Made by a program: the position numbers and the translations under genes. Shown in pieces: positions 7,768 through 16,955 of a stretch of DNA of 33,124 nucleotides. The first letter of the stretch is position 1. Each line of letters starts with the position of its first letter. Below the pieces are notes generated by a model. The model was not told where the DNA came from, made no database searches, and saw nothing but the letters and a program-made list of their open reading frames with translations. The stretch spans positions 1 to 33,124 of the forward strand of contig JBGPJC010000031.1 of NCBI GenBank assembly GCA_041485165.1. The letters run 5' to 3'. Source of the DNA: JAAFGT01 sp041485165 (GTDB taxonomy: Bacteria; Acidobacteriota; Terriglobia; Acidiferrales; UBA7541).

Positions 7768-8868
7768 ATGGGGGGCAGCTTCCATATGAAGACCAGGGAG
7801 AGGCGCGTTGCGCAATTGGCCGAGCGGACCGCCGAGGCCGGCGCGGACGCCTTCCTGGTGACTCACCTCCCCAATGTTTACTACCTCTGTGGATTCACGG
7901 GCAGCTCCGCAACCCTTTTGGTTGGCCCCTCCGGTTCCAGTTTCTTCACCGACGGGCGTTATGCCGAGCAGAGTCGCGCGGAGGTTGATGGTGCTCGCGT
8001 CAAGATTGGCCGCCAGGGGCTGATGGTGGAAGTTTCCGGCCGTCTGAGGAAGCTCGGGCGGCGCCTGCGCGTCGCGTTCGAGGACGACCGCATCACCGTG
8101 GCTCAACTCGGCCAGCTCAAGAAGCTCAGCGGGTCCGGAATTCGCTGGGTACCGGTACGCGGGGCCGTGGAGGGCCTGCGCGCAATCAAGGACGCGGATG
8201 AAATCGCCGCCATGAGGCAAGCTGCGGCGTTGGGAAGCGCTCTGGTGGGCGAAGTGATCAAGCTGGTGCATACGGGCGTCGCCGAGCTGGATTTGGCTGC
8301 GGAGATTGATTACCGCATGCGCCGCAGAGGAGCCAGCGGCCCGGCCTTCGACACCATCGTGGCTTCTGGCCCGCGCAGCGCGTTGCCGCACGCTCACCCA
8401 TCCGATAAGGTGTTTCGCAAGAATGAGTTGGTCGTTCTGGACCTGGGTGCTATACTCCGCCACTATTGTTGCGACATCACCCGCACCATATATCTGGGGC
8501 GGGCCCCCAGGCAGGTGCGTCGCTGGTATCGCGTGGTGTTGGAGGCGCAATCAGCCGCCTGCGAGGCCGTTCGAGCTGGGGTTACCGGCGAGCAGGTGGA
8601 CCGAGCCGCGCGGCGGGTGCTGGAGCGCGCAGGGTTGGGCAGGCATTTCATCCATAGCACCGGGCACGGCCTGGGGCTTGAAATCCATGAGGCTCCCCGG
8701 CTGGCCAAGGGACAGAAGGCAGCCCTGGTGGCGGGCAACGTGGTAACTGTCGAACCGGGGGTTTACCTCCCCGGGCGCGGCGGCATCCGGATCGAGGACG
8801 ACGTTCTGGTCCAGGCAGGCGGTTGCGAGGTGCTGACCAGTGCGCCACGGGAACTCATGGAGATCTAA
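7768..8868 (+). CDS. M24-family Xaa-Pro aminopeptidase/dipeptidase
   Basis: This cytoplasmic metallopeptidase removes N-terminal residues ahead of proline. The 366-aa protein has the creatinase-like N-domain (to about residue 135, with VYYLCGFTGSSATLL) and the pita-bread catalytic domain. All five metal ligands of the M24 fold can be seen: Asp225 and Asp236 in LDLGAILRHYCCD, His300 in STGHGLG, Glu329 in VEPGVY and Glu343 in IRIEDD. ATG 7786 (MKTRER) is an equally plausible start; neither has a strong ribosome site. accB starts six bases after its stop, the common arrangement of a PepP-like gene ahead of accBC (also efp in some genomes), so the three genes are probably co-transcribed. Confidence 0.93.
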   Translation: MGGSFHMKTRERRVAQLAERTAEAGADAFLVTHLPNVYYLCGFTGSSATLLVGPSGSSFFTDGRYAEQSRAEVDGARVKIGRQGLMVEVSGRLRKLGRRLRVAFEDDRITVAQLGQLKKLSGSGIRWVPVRGAVEGLRAIKDADEIAAMRQAAALGSALVGEVIKLVHTGVAELDLAAEIDYRMRRRGASGPAFDTIVASGPRSALPHAHPSDKVFRKNELVVLDLGAILRHYCCDITRTIYLGRAPRQVRRWYRVVLEAQSAACEAVRAGVTGEQVDRAARRVLERAGLGRHFIHSTGHGLGLEIHEAPRLAKGQKAALVAGNVVTVEPGVYLPGRGGIRIEDDVLVQAGGCEVLTSAPRELMEI

Positions 8869-8874
8869 GAGAGA

Positions 8875-9393
8875 ATGCCGAAACAAGAGCCAAAGCGAAA
8901 TGGCCAGGCGCCGCAGGGAAGCCGCGTCGACCTGAAGGAACTCCAGCGCGTCCTGGCCTTCATGGCCGAGCACAATCTGGAAGAGCTGGAATACCAGCGC
9001 GGGGAGTTTCATGTCCGTATGCGCAAGCCCTCCAGTGGAGGCGGGACGCATTCCGGACAAGTGGCCGGCCTCCTGCCAACGTCGGCTGCCCCTCCGGGGC
9101 CCTCCAGTCTCAGCAGCGCTCAGATTGCGGCCTCTGCGGAAGAGCTGTATACCCTGAAGTCCCCGATTGTCGGCACGTTCTACGAAGCGCCCGCCCCGGG
9201 CTCAGATCCTTTCGTGAAAGTGGGCGACAAGGTCAAGGCCGGTCAAGTCCTTTGCATTATCGAAGCCATGAAGTTGATGAATGAGATTGAGGCCGACCGC
9301 GCAGGGGAAGTGGTCCGCCGCCTGGTGGAGAACGGTCAGCCTGTGGAATACGGCCAGGGCCTTTTTGCCATCCGCCCGGCTTCCGGCGAATGA
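8875..9393 (+). CDS. accB: Biotin carboxyl carrier protein of acetyl-CoA carboxylase
   Basis: AccB carries the biotin that shuttles CO2 from biotin carboxylase to the carboxyltransferase, the committed step of fatty-acid synthesis. The 172-aa protein has an N-terminal helical region (VDLKELQRVLAFMAEHNLEELEY), a Ser/Pro/Ala-rich linker at about 60-90 and a biotinyl domain with the signature EAMKLMNE, in which Lys133 is the biotinylated residue. SPIVGTFYEAPAPG before it is the BCCP thumb region. accC follows after 36 bases. Confidence 0.97.
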   Translation: MPKQEPKRNGQAPQGSRVDLKELQRVLAFMAEHNLEELEYQRGEFHVRMRKPSSGGGTHSGQVAGLLPTSAAPPGPSSLSSAQIAASAEELYTLKSPIVGTFYEAPAPGSDPFVKVGDKVKAGQVLCIIEAMKLMNEIEADRAGEVVRRLVENGQPVEYGQGLFAIRPASGE

Positions 9394-9429
9394 TGTCTTC
9401 CTGCGGGTCTGCGGCTTTTTCCTCCGGGA

Positions 9430-10785
9430 ATGGCCATGTTTAGGAAAATCCTCATTGCCAACCGCGGGGAGATCGCCCTGCGCATCATCTGCGCGTGCAA
9501 AGAGCTGGGAATCCGCACGGTGGCGGTGTACTCCGAGGCGGACCGCAACTCTCTGCATGTCCGCTTCGCTGACGAAGCCGTGTGCATCGGCCCGCCGCGC
9601 AGCGTGGACAGCTACCTGAACATTCCGCACGTGATCAGCGCCGCGGAGATCACCGATGTGGATGCCATCCATCCCGGCTACGGTTTCCTCTCCGAAAACG
9701 CCAATTTTGCCGAAGTGTGCGACGCCTCGCACATCACTTTTCTTGGCCCCCGTGCAGAAGTGATCCGCATGATGGGCGAAAAGGACCGCGCGCGGCGGGA
9801 AATGGCCGCCGCCGGACTCCCCATAGTCCCCGGCTCGCCGGGAGCGGTTGCCGATGAAAATGCCGCCCAGACCGCCGCCGCCGAAATCGGCTTTCCTTTG
9901 ATCATCAAGGCAGTGGCCGGAGGCGGGGGAAGGGGAATGCGCATCGTGCGCAAGCCCGCCGAGGTGGCTGCGGCGTTCCGCACCGCGCGGCACGAGTCCG
10001 AGCAGGCCTTCGGCGTTGCGGATGTGTACCTGGAGCGCTTCCTAGAGCGGCCGCGGCACATCGAGTTCCAGGTGCTGGGCGACAACCACGGGGCGGTGAT
10101 CAATCTGGGCGAGCGCGAGTGCAGCATCCAGCGGCGGCACCAGAAACTGATCGAGGAATCGCCTTCGCCGGGGGTCGCCCAGCGTGAACGCGAGGAGATG
10201 GGCGCGCGGGTGGTCGCAGCTCTGGTGAAGATCGGCTACAGCGGCGCCGGAACGGTTGAATTCCTCATGGATGAAGACGGATCCTTCTTTTTCATCGAGA
10301 TGAATACGCGCATCCAGGTGGAGCATCCGGTAACCGAAATGGTGACCGGTGTGGACCTGATCAAGGCGCAAATCCGCCTGGCGGCCGGAGAGAAGCTCTC
10401 CGACGTGGTGCCCAGCGTGACCCTGCGCGGGCATAGCATCGAGTGCCGCGTGAATGCGGAAGACCCGGATACGTTTGTGCCTTCGGCGGGGCGTCTGACT
10501 GCCTTCAACCCTCCGGGCGGGAATGGCGTGCGCGTGGACACTGCCGTGCACAGCGACGCAGTCATCTCACCCTACTACGATTCTCTGGTGGCCAAGCTGA
10601 TCGTCCATGGCAGTGACCGCGCGGAAGCCATCCAGCGCATGCGCCGCGCCCTGGAAATGTTTGTGGTCGAGGGCATCAAGACCACCATCCCGCTGCATCG
10701 CAAAATCCTCGCTGACGCGGACTTCCAAAGCGGCAAAATCGACACGCACTTTGTCGAGCGGCTTCTTCCGCTGCCGGCCAAATGA
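9430..10785 (+). CDS. accC: Biotin carboxylase subunit of acetyl-CoA carboxylase
   Basis: AccC carboxylates biotin on AccB using ATP and bicarbonate. At 451 aa it has the usual length. It shows the N-terminal domain start FRKILIANRGEIALRI, the ATP-grasp glycine-rich loop AGGGGRGMRIV, the active-site region MNTRIQVEHPVTE with its catalytic Arg, and the C-terminal domain with HSIECRVNAEDP. ATG 9436 is an alternative start two codons in. It is paired with accB, as in most bacteria; accA and accD are not in the window. Confidence 0.97.
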   Translation: MAMFRKILIANRGEIALRIICACKELGIRTVAVYSEADRNSLHVRFADEAVCIGPPRSVDSYLNIPHVISAAEITDVDAIHPGYGFLSENANFAEVCDASHITFLGPRAEVIRMMGEKDRARREMAAAGLPIVPGSPGAVADENAAQTAAAEIGFPLIIKAVAGGGGRGMRIVRKPAEVAAAFRTARHESEQAFGVADVYLERFLERPRHIEFQVLGDNHGAVINLGERECSIQRRHQKLIEESPSPGVAQREREEMGARVVAALVKIGYSGAGTVEFLMDEDGSFFFIEMNTRIQVEHPVTEMVTGVDLIKAQIRLAAGEKLSDVVPSVTLRGHSIECRVNAEDPDTFVPSAGRLTAFNPPGGNGVRVDTAVHSDAVISPYYDSLVAKLIVHGSDRAEAIQRMRRALEMFVVEGIKTTIPLHRKILADADFQSGKIDTHFVERLLPLPAK

Positions 10786-10824
10786 TGGCGGCGAGGGGCG
10801 ATTCGCGGTGGCCTGCGGGGTGAG

Positions 10825-11463
10825 ATGAGCCTTGTCTTTCCCGCTCTCTATGCAATAATCACCGCCGACCGCCAGCGAGGCGGGCCTCTCGAATGGGCGC
10901 GGCTGCTTGCAGCCGCGGGGGTGAAAGTCATTCAGTACCGCGACAAAGAATCTTCCCCTCGCTTGATCTTTGCGGCTTCCTGCGCGCTGGCTGCTGCCTC
11001 CCGTGAGTCTGGCTTCCGATTGGTGCTGAACGACCGCCCGGACATCGCTCTGCTTTCCGGTGCGGGGGGCGTGCATGTGGGACAGGAGGACCTCCCGGTC
11101 GAGCAGGCCCGCAGGATTTGCGGGACCTCGCTGTGGATTGGCGTCTCGACGCACACCCTCGAGCAGGTGCAGCAGGCCGGCGAAACCTCCGCGGATTATG
11201 TCGCCGTCGGCCCGGTCTTCCCCACCGCAACCAAGAAGAACCCGGATCCCGTCGTGGGCCTGGATTTCGTCCGCCGGGCACGCGCCATGACCTCGAAGCC
11301 GCTGGTGGCCATCGGCGGAATCACCGCGGAGCGCGCCGCGGAGGTCTTCCGCGCCGGGGCGGATTGCATCGCTGTGTCCAGCGATCTGCTTAGGGCTAAG
11401 GACCCGGCGAAACGCGCCGGGGAATACTTGAAAGCGGCAGAAGACACTCTCGGAAAAGGCTAG
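10825..11463 (+). CDS. thiE: Thiamine-phosphate synthase
   Basis: ThiE joins the thiazole and pyrimidine halves of thiamine to give thiamine phosphate. The 212-aa TIM-barrel protein has the family blocks VIQYRDK, GGVHVGQEDLP (phosphate and pyrimidine binding), GVSTHT, YVAVGPVFPTATKK and PLVAIGGI with the late ISAV-like phosphate loop IAVSSDLL. It lies 39 bases after accC and may be read from the same transcript. No thiamine riboswitch is visible ahead of it, and no other thi gene is nearby, so it is separated from the rest of its pathway. Confidence 0.94.
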   Translation: MSLVFPALYAIITADRQRGGPLEWARLLAAAGVKVIQYRDKESSPRLIFAASCALAAASRESGFRLVLNDRPDIALLSGAGGVHVGQEDLPVEQARRICGTSLWIGVSTHTLEQVQQAGETSADYVAVGPVFPTATKKNPDPVVGLDFVRRARAMTSKPLVAIGGITAERAAEVFRAGADCIAVSSDLLRAKDPAKRAGEYLKAAEDTLGKG

Positions 11464-11470
11464 GGTGCGG

Positions 11471-13018
11471 ATGAGCGGAAACGTCACGGCGAGCAATGGC
11501 GCCCGAGATGCGGCAACCCCGGCCAAGACGGGGCTGATCCAGGTCCTCGGGTTGGTGGATGCCACCACCATCGTTGTCGGATCCATGATCGGCACGGGGA
11601 TCTTTATCGTCTCCGCAGACATTTCGCGGCAGGTCACCAGCCCCGGACTACTACTGATGGTGTGGTTGGCTTCCGGTGTGATGACCCTGATTGGCGCTCT
11701 CAGCTATGGAGAGCTGGCGGCGGCCATGCCCAAAGCGGGCGGGCAGTACGTTTACCTCCGTGAGTCTCTGGGGCCTTTGTGGGGCTTTCTGTACGGTTGG
11801 ACCATGCTGCTGGTGATTCAGACCGCCACCATCGCCGCGGTGGGGATCGGGTTCGCGAAATTCACCGGAGTACTGATTCCCTGGTTTTCCTCCACCTCCT
11901 GGATCGTGCGCGCCGGAACGCTGGGGCCGTTCCACTTCTGGTTCGGCGTTCTGGGGCCCTACAACGTCGGCCTCAATACCCAGAACCTGCTGGCCATCGC
12001 GTCCATACTTTTCCTCACCTGGATAAACACGCGCGGCATTCGGGTGGGCTCCTTCATTCAGAACCTGTTCACCTTCGCGAAAACCGGAGCGCTGGCCGGA
12101 TTAATCCTCCTCGGTGTTTTTGCCGGGCGTGAAGCCGCGCGGCACGTAAACCTGGGGAATTTCTGGAATCATGCCAGCATGCACCCCTATGTCGTCGGCG
12201 ACCAAACCGTTTGGATTGGAACTCTGACCCTGGTCGGCGTGGCTATGGTGGGATCGCTGTTCGCCTCTGATGCCTGGAATAACGTGACATTTATGGCCGG
12301 CGAAGTGAAAAACCCGAGCCGCACCCTCCCGCTGGCCCTGGCCCTGGGAACCATCATCGTCACTGTGCTCTATCTGCTCGCCAATATCGCCTACTTGAAC
12401 GTCCTGCCGCTGGAAGGCATCCGCGACGGAACGACCGCGCTGGCGCGGGGAATTCAGTACGCCTCGGAAGACCGCGTGGGCACCGCCGTGGCCGGGGTGA
12501 TCCTGGGCCCCAAGGGCGCCGCGCTGATGGCCATGGCCATCCTGGTCTCCGCCTTCGGATGCAACAATGGGCTGATCTTTGCCGGGGCGCGCGTCTACTA
12601 CGCCATGTCCCGCGACGGTCTCTTCTTTCGTTCGGTGGGTAAAGTGAACCGCCACCACGCGCCGGCGGCGGCGCTGGCGATTCAGGGTATATGGGCCAGC
12701 CTGTTGTGCCTCTCGGGGACCTACGGCCAGTTGCTCGACTTTCTGATTTTCGCCGTGCTGGTCTTCTATATCCTGACCATCGGTGGTCTAATCTTGCTGC
12801 GAATACGGCGGCCGGAAATGCCGCGTCCGTATCGCGCCGTGGGATATCCGGTGCTGCCGGTGCTCTATCTGGTGATGGCATTATTTATTGAAGTCCAGTT
12901 GTTGCGCTACAAACCGGAGTTCACCTGGCCGGGGCTGTTCATCGTCGTGATGGGCGTACCGGTGTACTTCTTGTGGAAGGTTTTCGGCGGCGCGGCGGCT
13001 GAAAGCGAAGCGCAGTAG
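11471..13018 (+). CDS. APC-superfamily amino-acid permease (LAT-like)
   Basis: This integral inner-membrane transporter of about 515 aa has 12 or more hydrophobic helices. The first helix carries the unwound substrate-binding motif GSMIGTGIF of the APC fold, followed by SYGELAAAMPKAGGQYVYLRE, the second hallmark of the LAT-type (SteT-like) branch. The substrate is not determinable; neutral amino acids and exchange are common in the branch. The start is either ATG 11471 or GTG 11465, directly behind the thiE stop (11461-11463). I prefer the ATG. The tight spacing suggests co-transcription with thiE. Confidence 0.9.
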   Translation: MSGNVTASNGARDAATPAKTGLIQVLGLVDATTIVVGSMIGTGIFIVSADISRQVTSPGLLLMVWLASGVMTLIGALSYGELAAAMPKAGGQYVYLRESLGPLWGFLYGWTMLLVIQTATIAAVGIGFAKFTGVLIPWFSSTSWIVRAGTLGPFHFWFGVLGPYNVGLNTQNLLAIASILFLTWINTRGIRVGSFIQNLFTFAKTGALAGLILLGVFAGREAARHVNLGNFWNHASMHPYVVGDQTVWIGTLTLVGVAMVGSLFASDAWNNVTFMAGEVKNPSRTLPLALALGTIIVTVLYLLANIAYLNVLPLEGIRDGTTALARGIQYASEDRVGTAVAGVILGPKGAALMAMAILVSAFGCNNGLIFAGARVYYAMSRDGLFFRSVGKVNRHHAPAAALAIQGIWASLLCLSGTYGQLLDFLIFAVLVFYILTIGGLILLRIRRPEMPRPYRAVGYPVLPVLYLVMALFIEVQLLRYKPEFTWPGLFIVVMGVPVYFLWKVFGGAAAESEAQ

Positions 13019-13065
13019 GGCGGAATTGTTGCGGAGAGAATTGACGCAGCGAAACAGGAGCGCGA

Positions 13066-14766
13066 ATGGGTAATCCACTTCTGGCCAAAAAGCCGTTGAA
13101 AATGTTGATGGAAGAGGCCGCCGAATCTGGCGAGCATACGCTTAAGCGGACCCTGGGTCCGGTTCAGCTTACTGCGCTGGGGATCGGCGCGATAATCGGC
13201 GCCGGAATTTTCGTGCTATCCGGCCTGGGCGCGCACTATGCCGGGCCAGGATTGATGCTTTCCTTCGTCGTCTCCGGTTTGGGCTGCGCTTTCGCGGGAC
13301 TGTGCTATGCGGAGTTCGCGGCCATGATCCCCCTGGCCGGCAGCGCTTACACCTATTCCTACGCGGCGCTGGGAGAAATCTTTGCCTGGATCATCGGCTG
13401 GGACTTGACCCTGGAATATGCCATGGGGGCGAGCACGGTTTCTTCCGGGTGGTCGAACCACTTCATCGAATTTCTGGAAATCTTCCACATCAAAATTCCT
13501 CTGTGGATGGCCTACGACCACTGGACGGCCCTGCGTACGGCGGAAAACATTGTCGCCCGCGACATGGCCCGGGCAGCAGACCCCAGTTTGGCGATCGGCT
13601 CGCAGGCCTTTCTTACCAAGGTTGGCGCGCTGCTGGACGCACCGCCTGCCGAACTGGTCCAGCGCGCTACGGACTTGGTGGCCGCGCCGCATTTATTCGG
13701 GGTTTCCATCGGATTTAACCTTCCGGCTTTCTGCATCGCCTTGGTGATCACCGCCATCCTGGTGGTAGGTATCAAGGAGAGCGCGTCGTTCAACGCCGGA
13801 ATCGTCGTGGTCAAGCTTACTGTGGTTCTCTTTGTGATCGCGATGGGCATCAAGTACGTCAATACCTCGAACTGGGGAGGAGGCTGGAGTACCTTCGCGC
13901 CGATGGGCTTTTCCGGCATCGGGGCAGGTGCGGCCTACATCTTTTTCGCTTATATAGGATTTGACGCCGTCTCCACTACAGCTCAAGAGGCCAAGAACCC
14001 GCAGCGCGACCTGCCCATCGGCATTATTGCCTCCCTCCTGGTCTGCACCGTCCTGTACATCGCCGTCGCCGCCGTGCTGACCGGCATGGTGCCGTGGCGG
14101 GAAATCAACATCGAAGCGCCCATCGCCCGCGCCTTCCTGGACCGCGGCCTGACCAAGGCGTCTTATCTGATCACCGTCGGTGCACTGGCCGGGCTGACCA
14201 GCGTAATGCTGGTGATGCTCCTGGGGCAGACGCGCGTGCTGTATTCCATGGCCAAGGACGGTCTGCTGCCGCGCGGATTTTTCGCTGCCATCCATCCGAA
14301 GTTCCGCACCCCGTACAAGAACACGATTCTGGTGGGGCTGCTGGCCGCAGTCGTGGGCAGCCTCTTCCCCATCGACGATATCGGAAAGATGGTCAATATC
14401 GGGACGCTGCTGGCCTTCGTGATGGTGTGCATCGCCATCCCCGTCCTGCGCCACACCGCGGCCGATCAAGCGCGGCCATTCCGCACACCAATGGCCGGAG
14501 TCTCCCGTAGCCGATTCCTCTCAGAGTGGCCCCGCGCCTCCCTGCGTGGCCGTGCCGCCTTGCTGGTTAATCTGTTTCCGTTGGTCCCTGTGCTGGGGGT
14601 CCTATTCAATGGCTACATGATGTTAAAGCTCGGCTGGATCAACTGGTTTCGGCTGATCGTCTGGCTGCTGATCGGTATGGTGATTTATTTCACCTATAGC
14701 AAAAACCACAGCCGGGTCCGTGAACTGGCAGCAGGCGGGGGCGGTTCCGCGCCAGCGGCTCGATAA
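13066..14766 (+). CDS. APC-superfamily amino-acid permease (CAT-like, cationic amino-acid type)
   Basis: This second permease of 566 aa belongs to a different APC branch from its neighbour. The start MGNPLLAKKPLKMLMEEA and GIGAIIGAGIFVLSG are typical of bacterial CAT-like (YfnA/PotE-related) transporters, as is the FIGFDAVSTTAQE-type block (here YIGFDAVSTTAQEAKNPQRDLP). A hydrophilic loop at about residues 155-215, richer in Ala and charged residues, separates two membrane segments and is probably outside the bilayer. AGGAG lies about eight bases before ATG 13066. The gap from the previous permease is 47 bp, so an operon is likely. Substrate unknown. Confidence 0.9.
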   Translation: MGNPLLAKKPLKMLMEEAAESGEHTLKRTLGPVQLTALGIGAIIGAGIFVLSGLGAHYAGPGLMLSFVVSGLGCAFAGLCYAEFAAMIPLAGSAYTYSYAALGEIFAWIIGWDLTLEYAMGASTVSSGWSNHFIEFLEIFHIKIPLWMAYDHWTALRTAENIVARDMARAADPSLAIGSQAFLTKVGALLDAPPAELVQRATDLVAAPHLFGVSIGFNLPAFCIALVITAILVVGIKESASFNAGIVVVKLTVVLFVIAMGIKYVNTSNWGGGWSTFAPMGFSGIGAGAAYIFFAYIGFDAVSTTAQEAKNPQRDLPIGIIASLLVCTVLYIAVAAVLTGMVPWREINIEAPIARAFLDRGLTKASYLITVGALAGLTSVMLVMLLGQTRVLYSMAKDGLLPRGFFAAIHPKFRTPYKNTILVGLLAAVVGSLFPIDDIGKMVNIGTLLAFVMVCIAIPVLRHTAADQARPFRTPMAGVSRSRFLSEWPRASLRGRAALLVNLFPLVPVLGVLFNGYMMLKLGWINWFRLIVWLLIGMVIYFTYSKNHSRVRELAAGGGGSAPAAR

Positions 14767-14880
14767 GGGATCGCCTTCGCGTCATGCTGAGTCCGCCGCG
14801 GCAGCCTCCGGATGATGCGCCGGGACGATCTTTCCGTTATCTGCTAGAGTGTCGTCTGTACCCTGCTACGCTGGTTGGTT

Positions 14881-16902
14881 ATGGCTGGATTTCCCTTCAA
14901 ACGATTCCTGTCAGCGTGGCAGCGCACCTCCCACCTTGACCGTGCGGCCTTGCTGGTGGCCGTCGTTTACGTGCTGGCCGGGGTGGCCCGCTACCTGGGC
15001 GCCAAGCCGCCCCTCGCCGGTCTTCTCGGATTTCTCTTTTTCCTGGCCTGCGCTTATGGCGGCTTCCGGCTGCTGAAGTATTTGCGGGATAAACTTCTCT
15101 GGAGCCTGCGCAATCGCCTGATCGTCGCCTACCTGTTTATTGCTGTGGTGCCCATTCTCCTGCTGGTGGCCATGGCAGGCATCACCGCCTATATCGTCTA
15201 CGCGCAACTTGGGGGTTACCTGCTCAATGAAGACCTCCGCGAGTACCTGGGCAGAATGGATGGTCTGGCCGGAGCGGTTATGGAGGCAGCCCCATCCTCG
15301 GCAGCGCCGGTGGCCGGCTCGCGCGGGGCGGCGTCGGTTTCCCACGACGCGGTCATCCCCCTGCTTGCCCTTCGCGCTCCCGACCTGCCCGGCCTGGAGC
15401 TCGATTGGGACCAGGGGAGCGACCTGCTGCCCGCCGATAACGGGGCCCGCGAGCGCCGGTTCTCCGGTCTGGTCCGTGCTGGTGGCCAGGTCTGGCTGCG
15501 CAGCGTTTTGGGTAGGCGGGGAGGAGAGGGCCTCGAGAGGGTGGTCTGCGTTTCCGTGCCCTTGACGGCCGAGATGCTGGATCGCATCGCCCCGCAACTG
15601 GGTGTCATCCAGTTGACGCCGCTCGAGCCGCTGGGGGAAGGGGAGCCGCCGCCGCGTAACGAGCTGATCCTCAAGCTCGGCGACCGCAGCTATCGCGGCG
15701 TCGCCAGAATCACGACGCAGAACCGCAAGCTGCCGCTACCGGCAAACTGGCTCGACGTCGAGGTCACCGGTCTGGCCCGGCTGGATGCCAAGGCCATGGA
15801 CATGAGCAGTTCGGGGCGGAGTGAGATGCCCATACTGGCGTCATTCTCGCTGCGGCCCTCGCAGGTCAGCAAACACCTGTTCGCCTCACTCGGCGATTTG
15901 AGCGACCTGCCGGAAGTCATCCTGTTGGTGATTGGCGGACTCTTCCTGGTGATCGTCATCGCCGCTTTGGCCATAGGCGTCTATATGACCCGGACGATTA
16001 CCAAGACGGTCTCTGAAATCTATGGCGCCACCCAGCTCGTCCAGGCCGGCAACTTCACCTATCGCGTGCGTATCGAGCGCAAAGACCAGCTTGGCGCCCT
16101 GGCCGGCGCTTTCAACCAGATGACCGCCTCGGTGGCCGCGGCGATCGAACACCAGCGGCAACGCCAGCGCCTGGAAAACGAGTTGACCATCGCGCACGAG
16201 GTGCAGAGCCAGCTCTTTCCCCAATCCGTTCCACGGATGGCGGGGATCGAACTGACCGCGATCTGCCGCGCGGCGCGCACCGTCAGCGGCGATTACTATG
16301 ACTTCATCCCACTGGACGGCTCGCATATCGCCCTGGTCGTTGCGGACATCAGCGGGAAGGGAATCTCGGCGGCGCTGCTGATGGCCAGCCTGCAGGCCGC
16401 GCTGCGCAGCCAGCTTCTGCTCAACGAGTCATCCGAGATCAGCACGGCCAAAGTGGTCGAGCGCCTGAACCTCCATCTGGTGCGCTCGACCGCTGACGAT
16501 CGCTTTGCCACGCTGTTTTTTGCCATCTACGACAACGCGACGCGCGTCCTGCGTTACACCAATGCCGGCCATCTCCCCCCATTGTGTATTTTCGGGGACC
16601 AGGTGAAAAAGCTGGAGGAAGGCGGTACGGTCATTGGCATTTTCGATGACTGTGAATACGAGCAGGGTTCCATTACCATTGCGCCGGGGAGCCTGCTGCT
16701 GGCCTATACCGACGGCGTGGTGGAGCCGGAAAACGTTTACGGTGAGGAGTTCGGGCACCGGCGGGTAATCGAAGAAGTGTTGCGCCACCGCCAAGCCCGG
16801 ATTTCCACCATCGCCGAGTCGCTGATCTCCGCGGTCGAAGTTTGGGCCGGCTCCGCCGAGCAGCCCGACGATATGACGGTTGTTCTGGCCGGCATCTCCT
16901 GA
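14881..16902 (+). CDS. Membrane-bound HAMP-PP2C (SpoIIE/RsbU-type) serine phosphatase
   Basis: This signalling protein probably dephosphorylates a serine on an anti-sigma-factor antagonist or similar partner. Numbered from ATG 14881 (673 aa), hydrophobic segments lie at about 20-60 and 80-108, then an extracytoplasmic sensor region of about 240 residues without a recognised fold, another membrane helix at about 346-368, a HAMP domain (about 370-422), a short coiled coil and a PP2C domain (about 440-673). The PP2C metal-site aspartates are in place: Asp471 in SGDYYD, Asp489 in VADISGKG, Asp611 in YTDGVVE and Asp663-664 in QPDDMT. No anti-sigma kinase or antagonist gene is adjacent, so its target is unknown. 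TTG 14875 is an alternative start. Confidence 0.92.
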   Translation: MAGFPFKRFLSAWQRTSHLDRAALLVAVVYVLAGVARYLGAKPPLAGLLGFLFFLACAYGGFRLLKYLRDKLLWSLRNRLIVAYLFIAVVPILLLVAMAGITAYIVYAQLGGYLLNEDLREYLGRMDGLAGAVMEAAPSSAAPVAGSRGAASVSHDAVIPLLALRAPDLPGLELDWDQGSDLLPADNGARERRFSGLVRAGGQVWLRSVLGRRGGEGLERVVCVSVPLTAEMLDRIAPQLGVIQLTPLEPLGEGEPPPRNELILKLGDRSYRGVARITTQNRKLPLPANWLDVEVTGLARLDAKAMDMSSSGRSEMPILASFSLRPSQVSKHLFASLGDLSDLPEVILLVIGGLFLVIVIAALAIGVYMTRTITKTVSEIYGATQLVQAGNFTYRVRIERKDQLGALAGAFNQMTASVAAAIEHQRQRQRLENELTIAHEVQSQLFPQSVPRMAGIELTAICRAARTVSGDYYDFIPLDGSHIALVVADISGKGISAALLMASLQAALRSQLLLNESSEISTAKVVERLNLHLVRSTADDRFATLFFAIYDNATRVLRYTNAGHLPPLCIFGDQVKKLEEGGTVIGIFDDCEYEQGSITIAPGSLLLAYTDGVVEPENVYGEEFGHRRVIEEVLRHRQARISTIAESLISAVEVWAGSAEQPDDMTVVLAGIS

Positions 16903-16955
16903 CCGGCGTCTGCTAACCGCCCCATGGTGAGCGAGGGAAGAGAAGCGAGGCCGCT

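Noticed and set aside
10786..10824. Thiamine (TPP) riboswitch ahead of thiE
   Set aside because: The gap is only 39 bases and lacks the conserved THI-box text such as CTGAGA.
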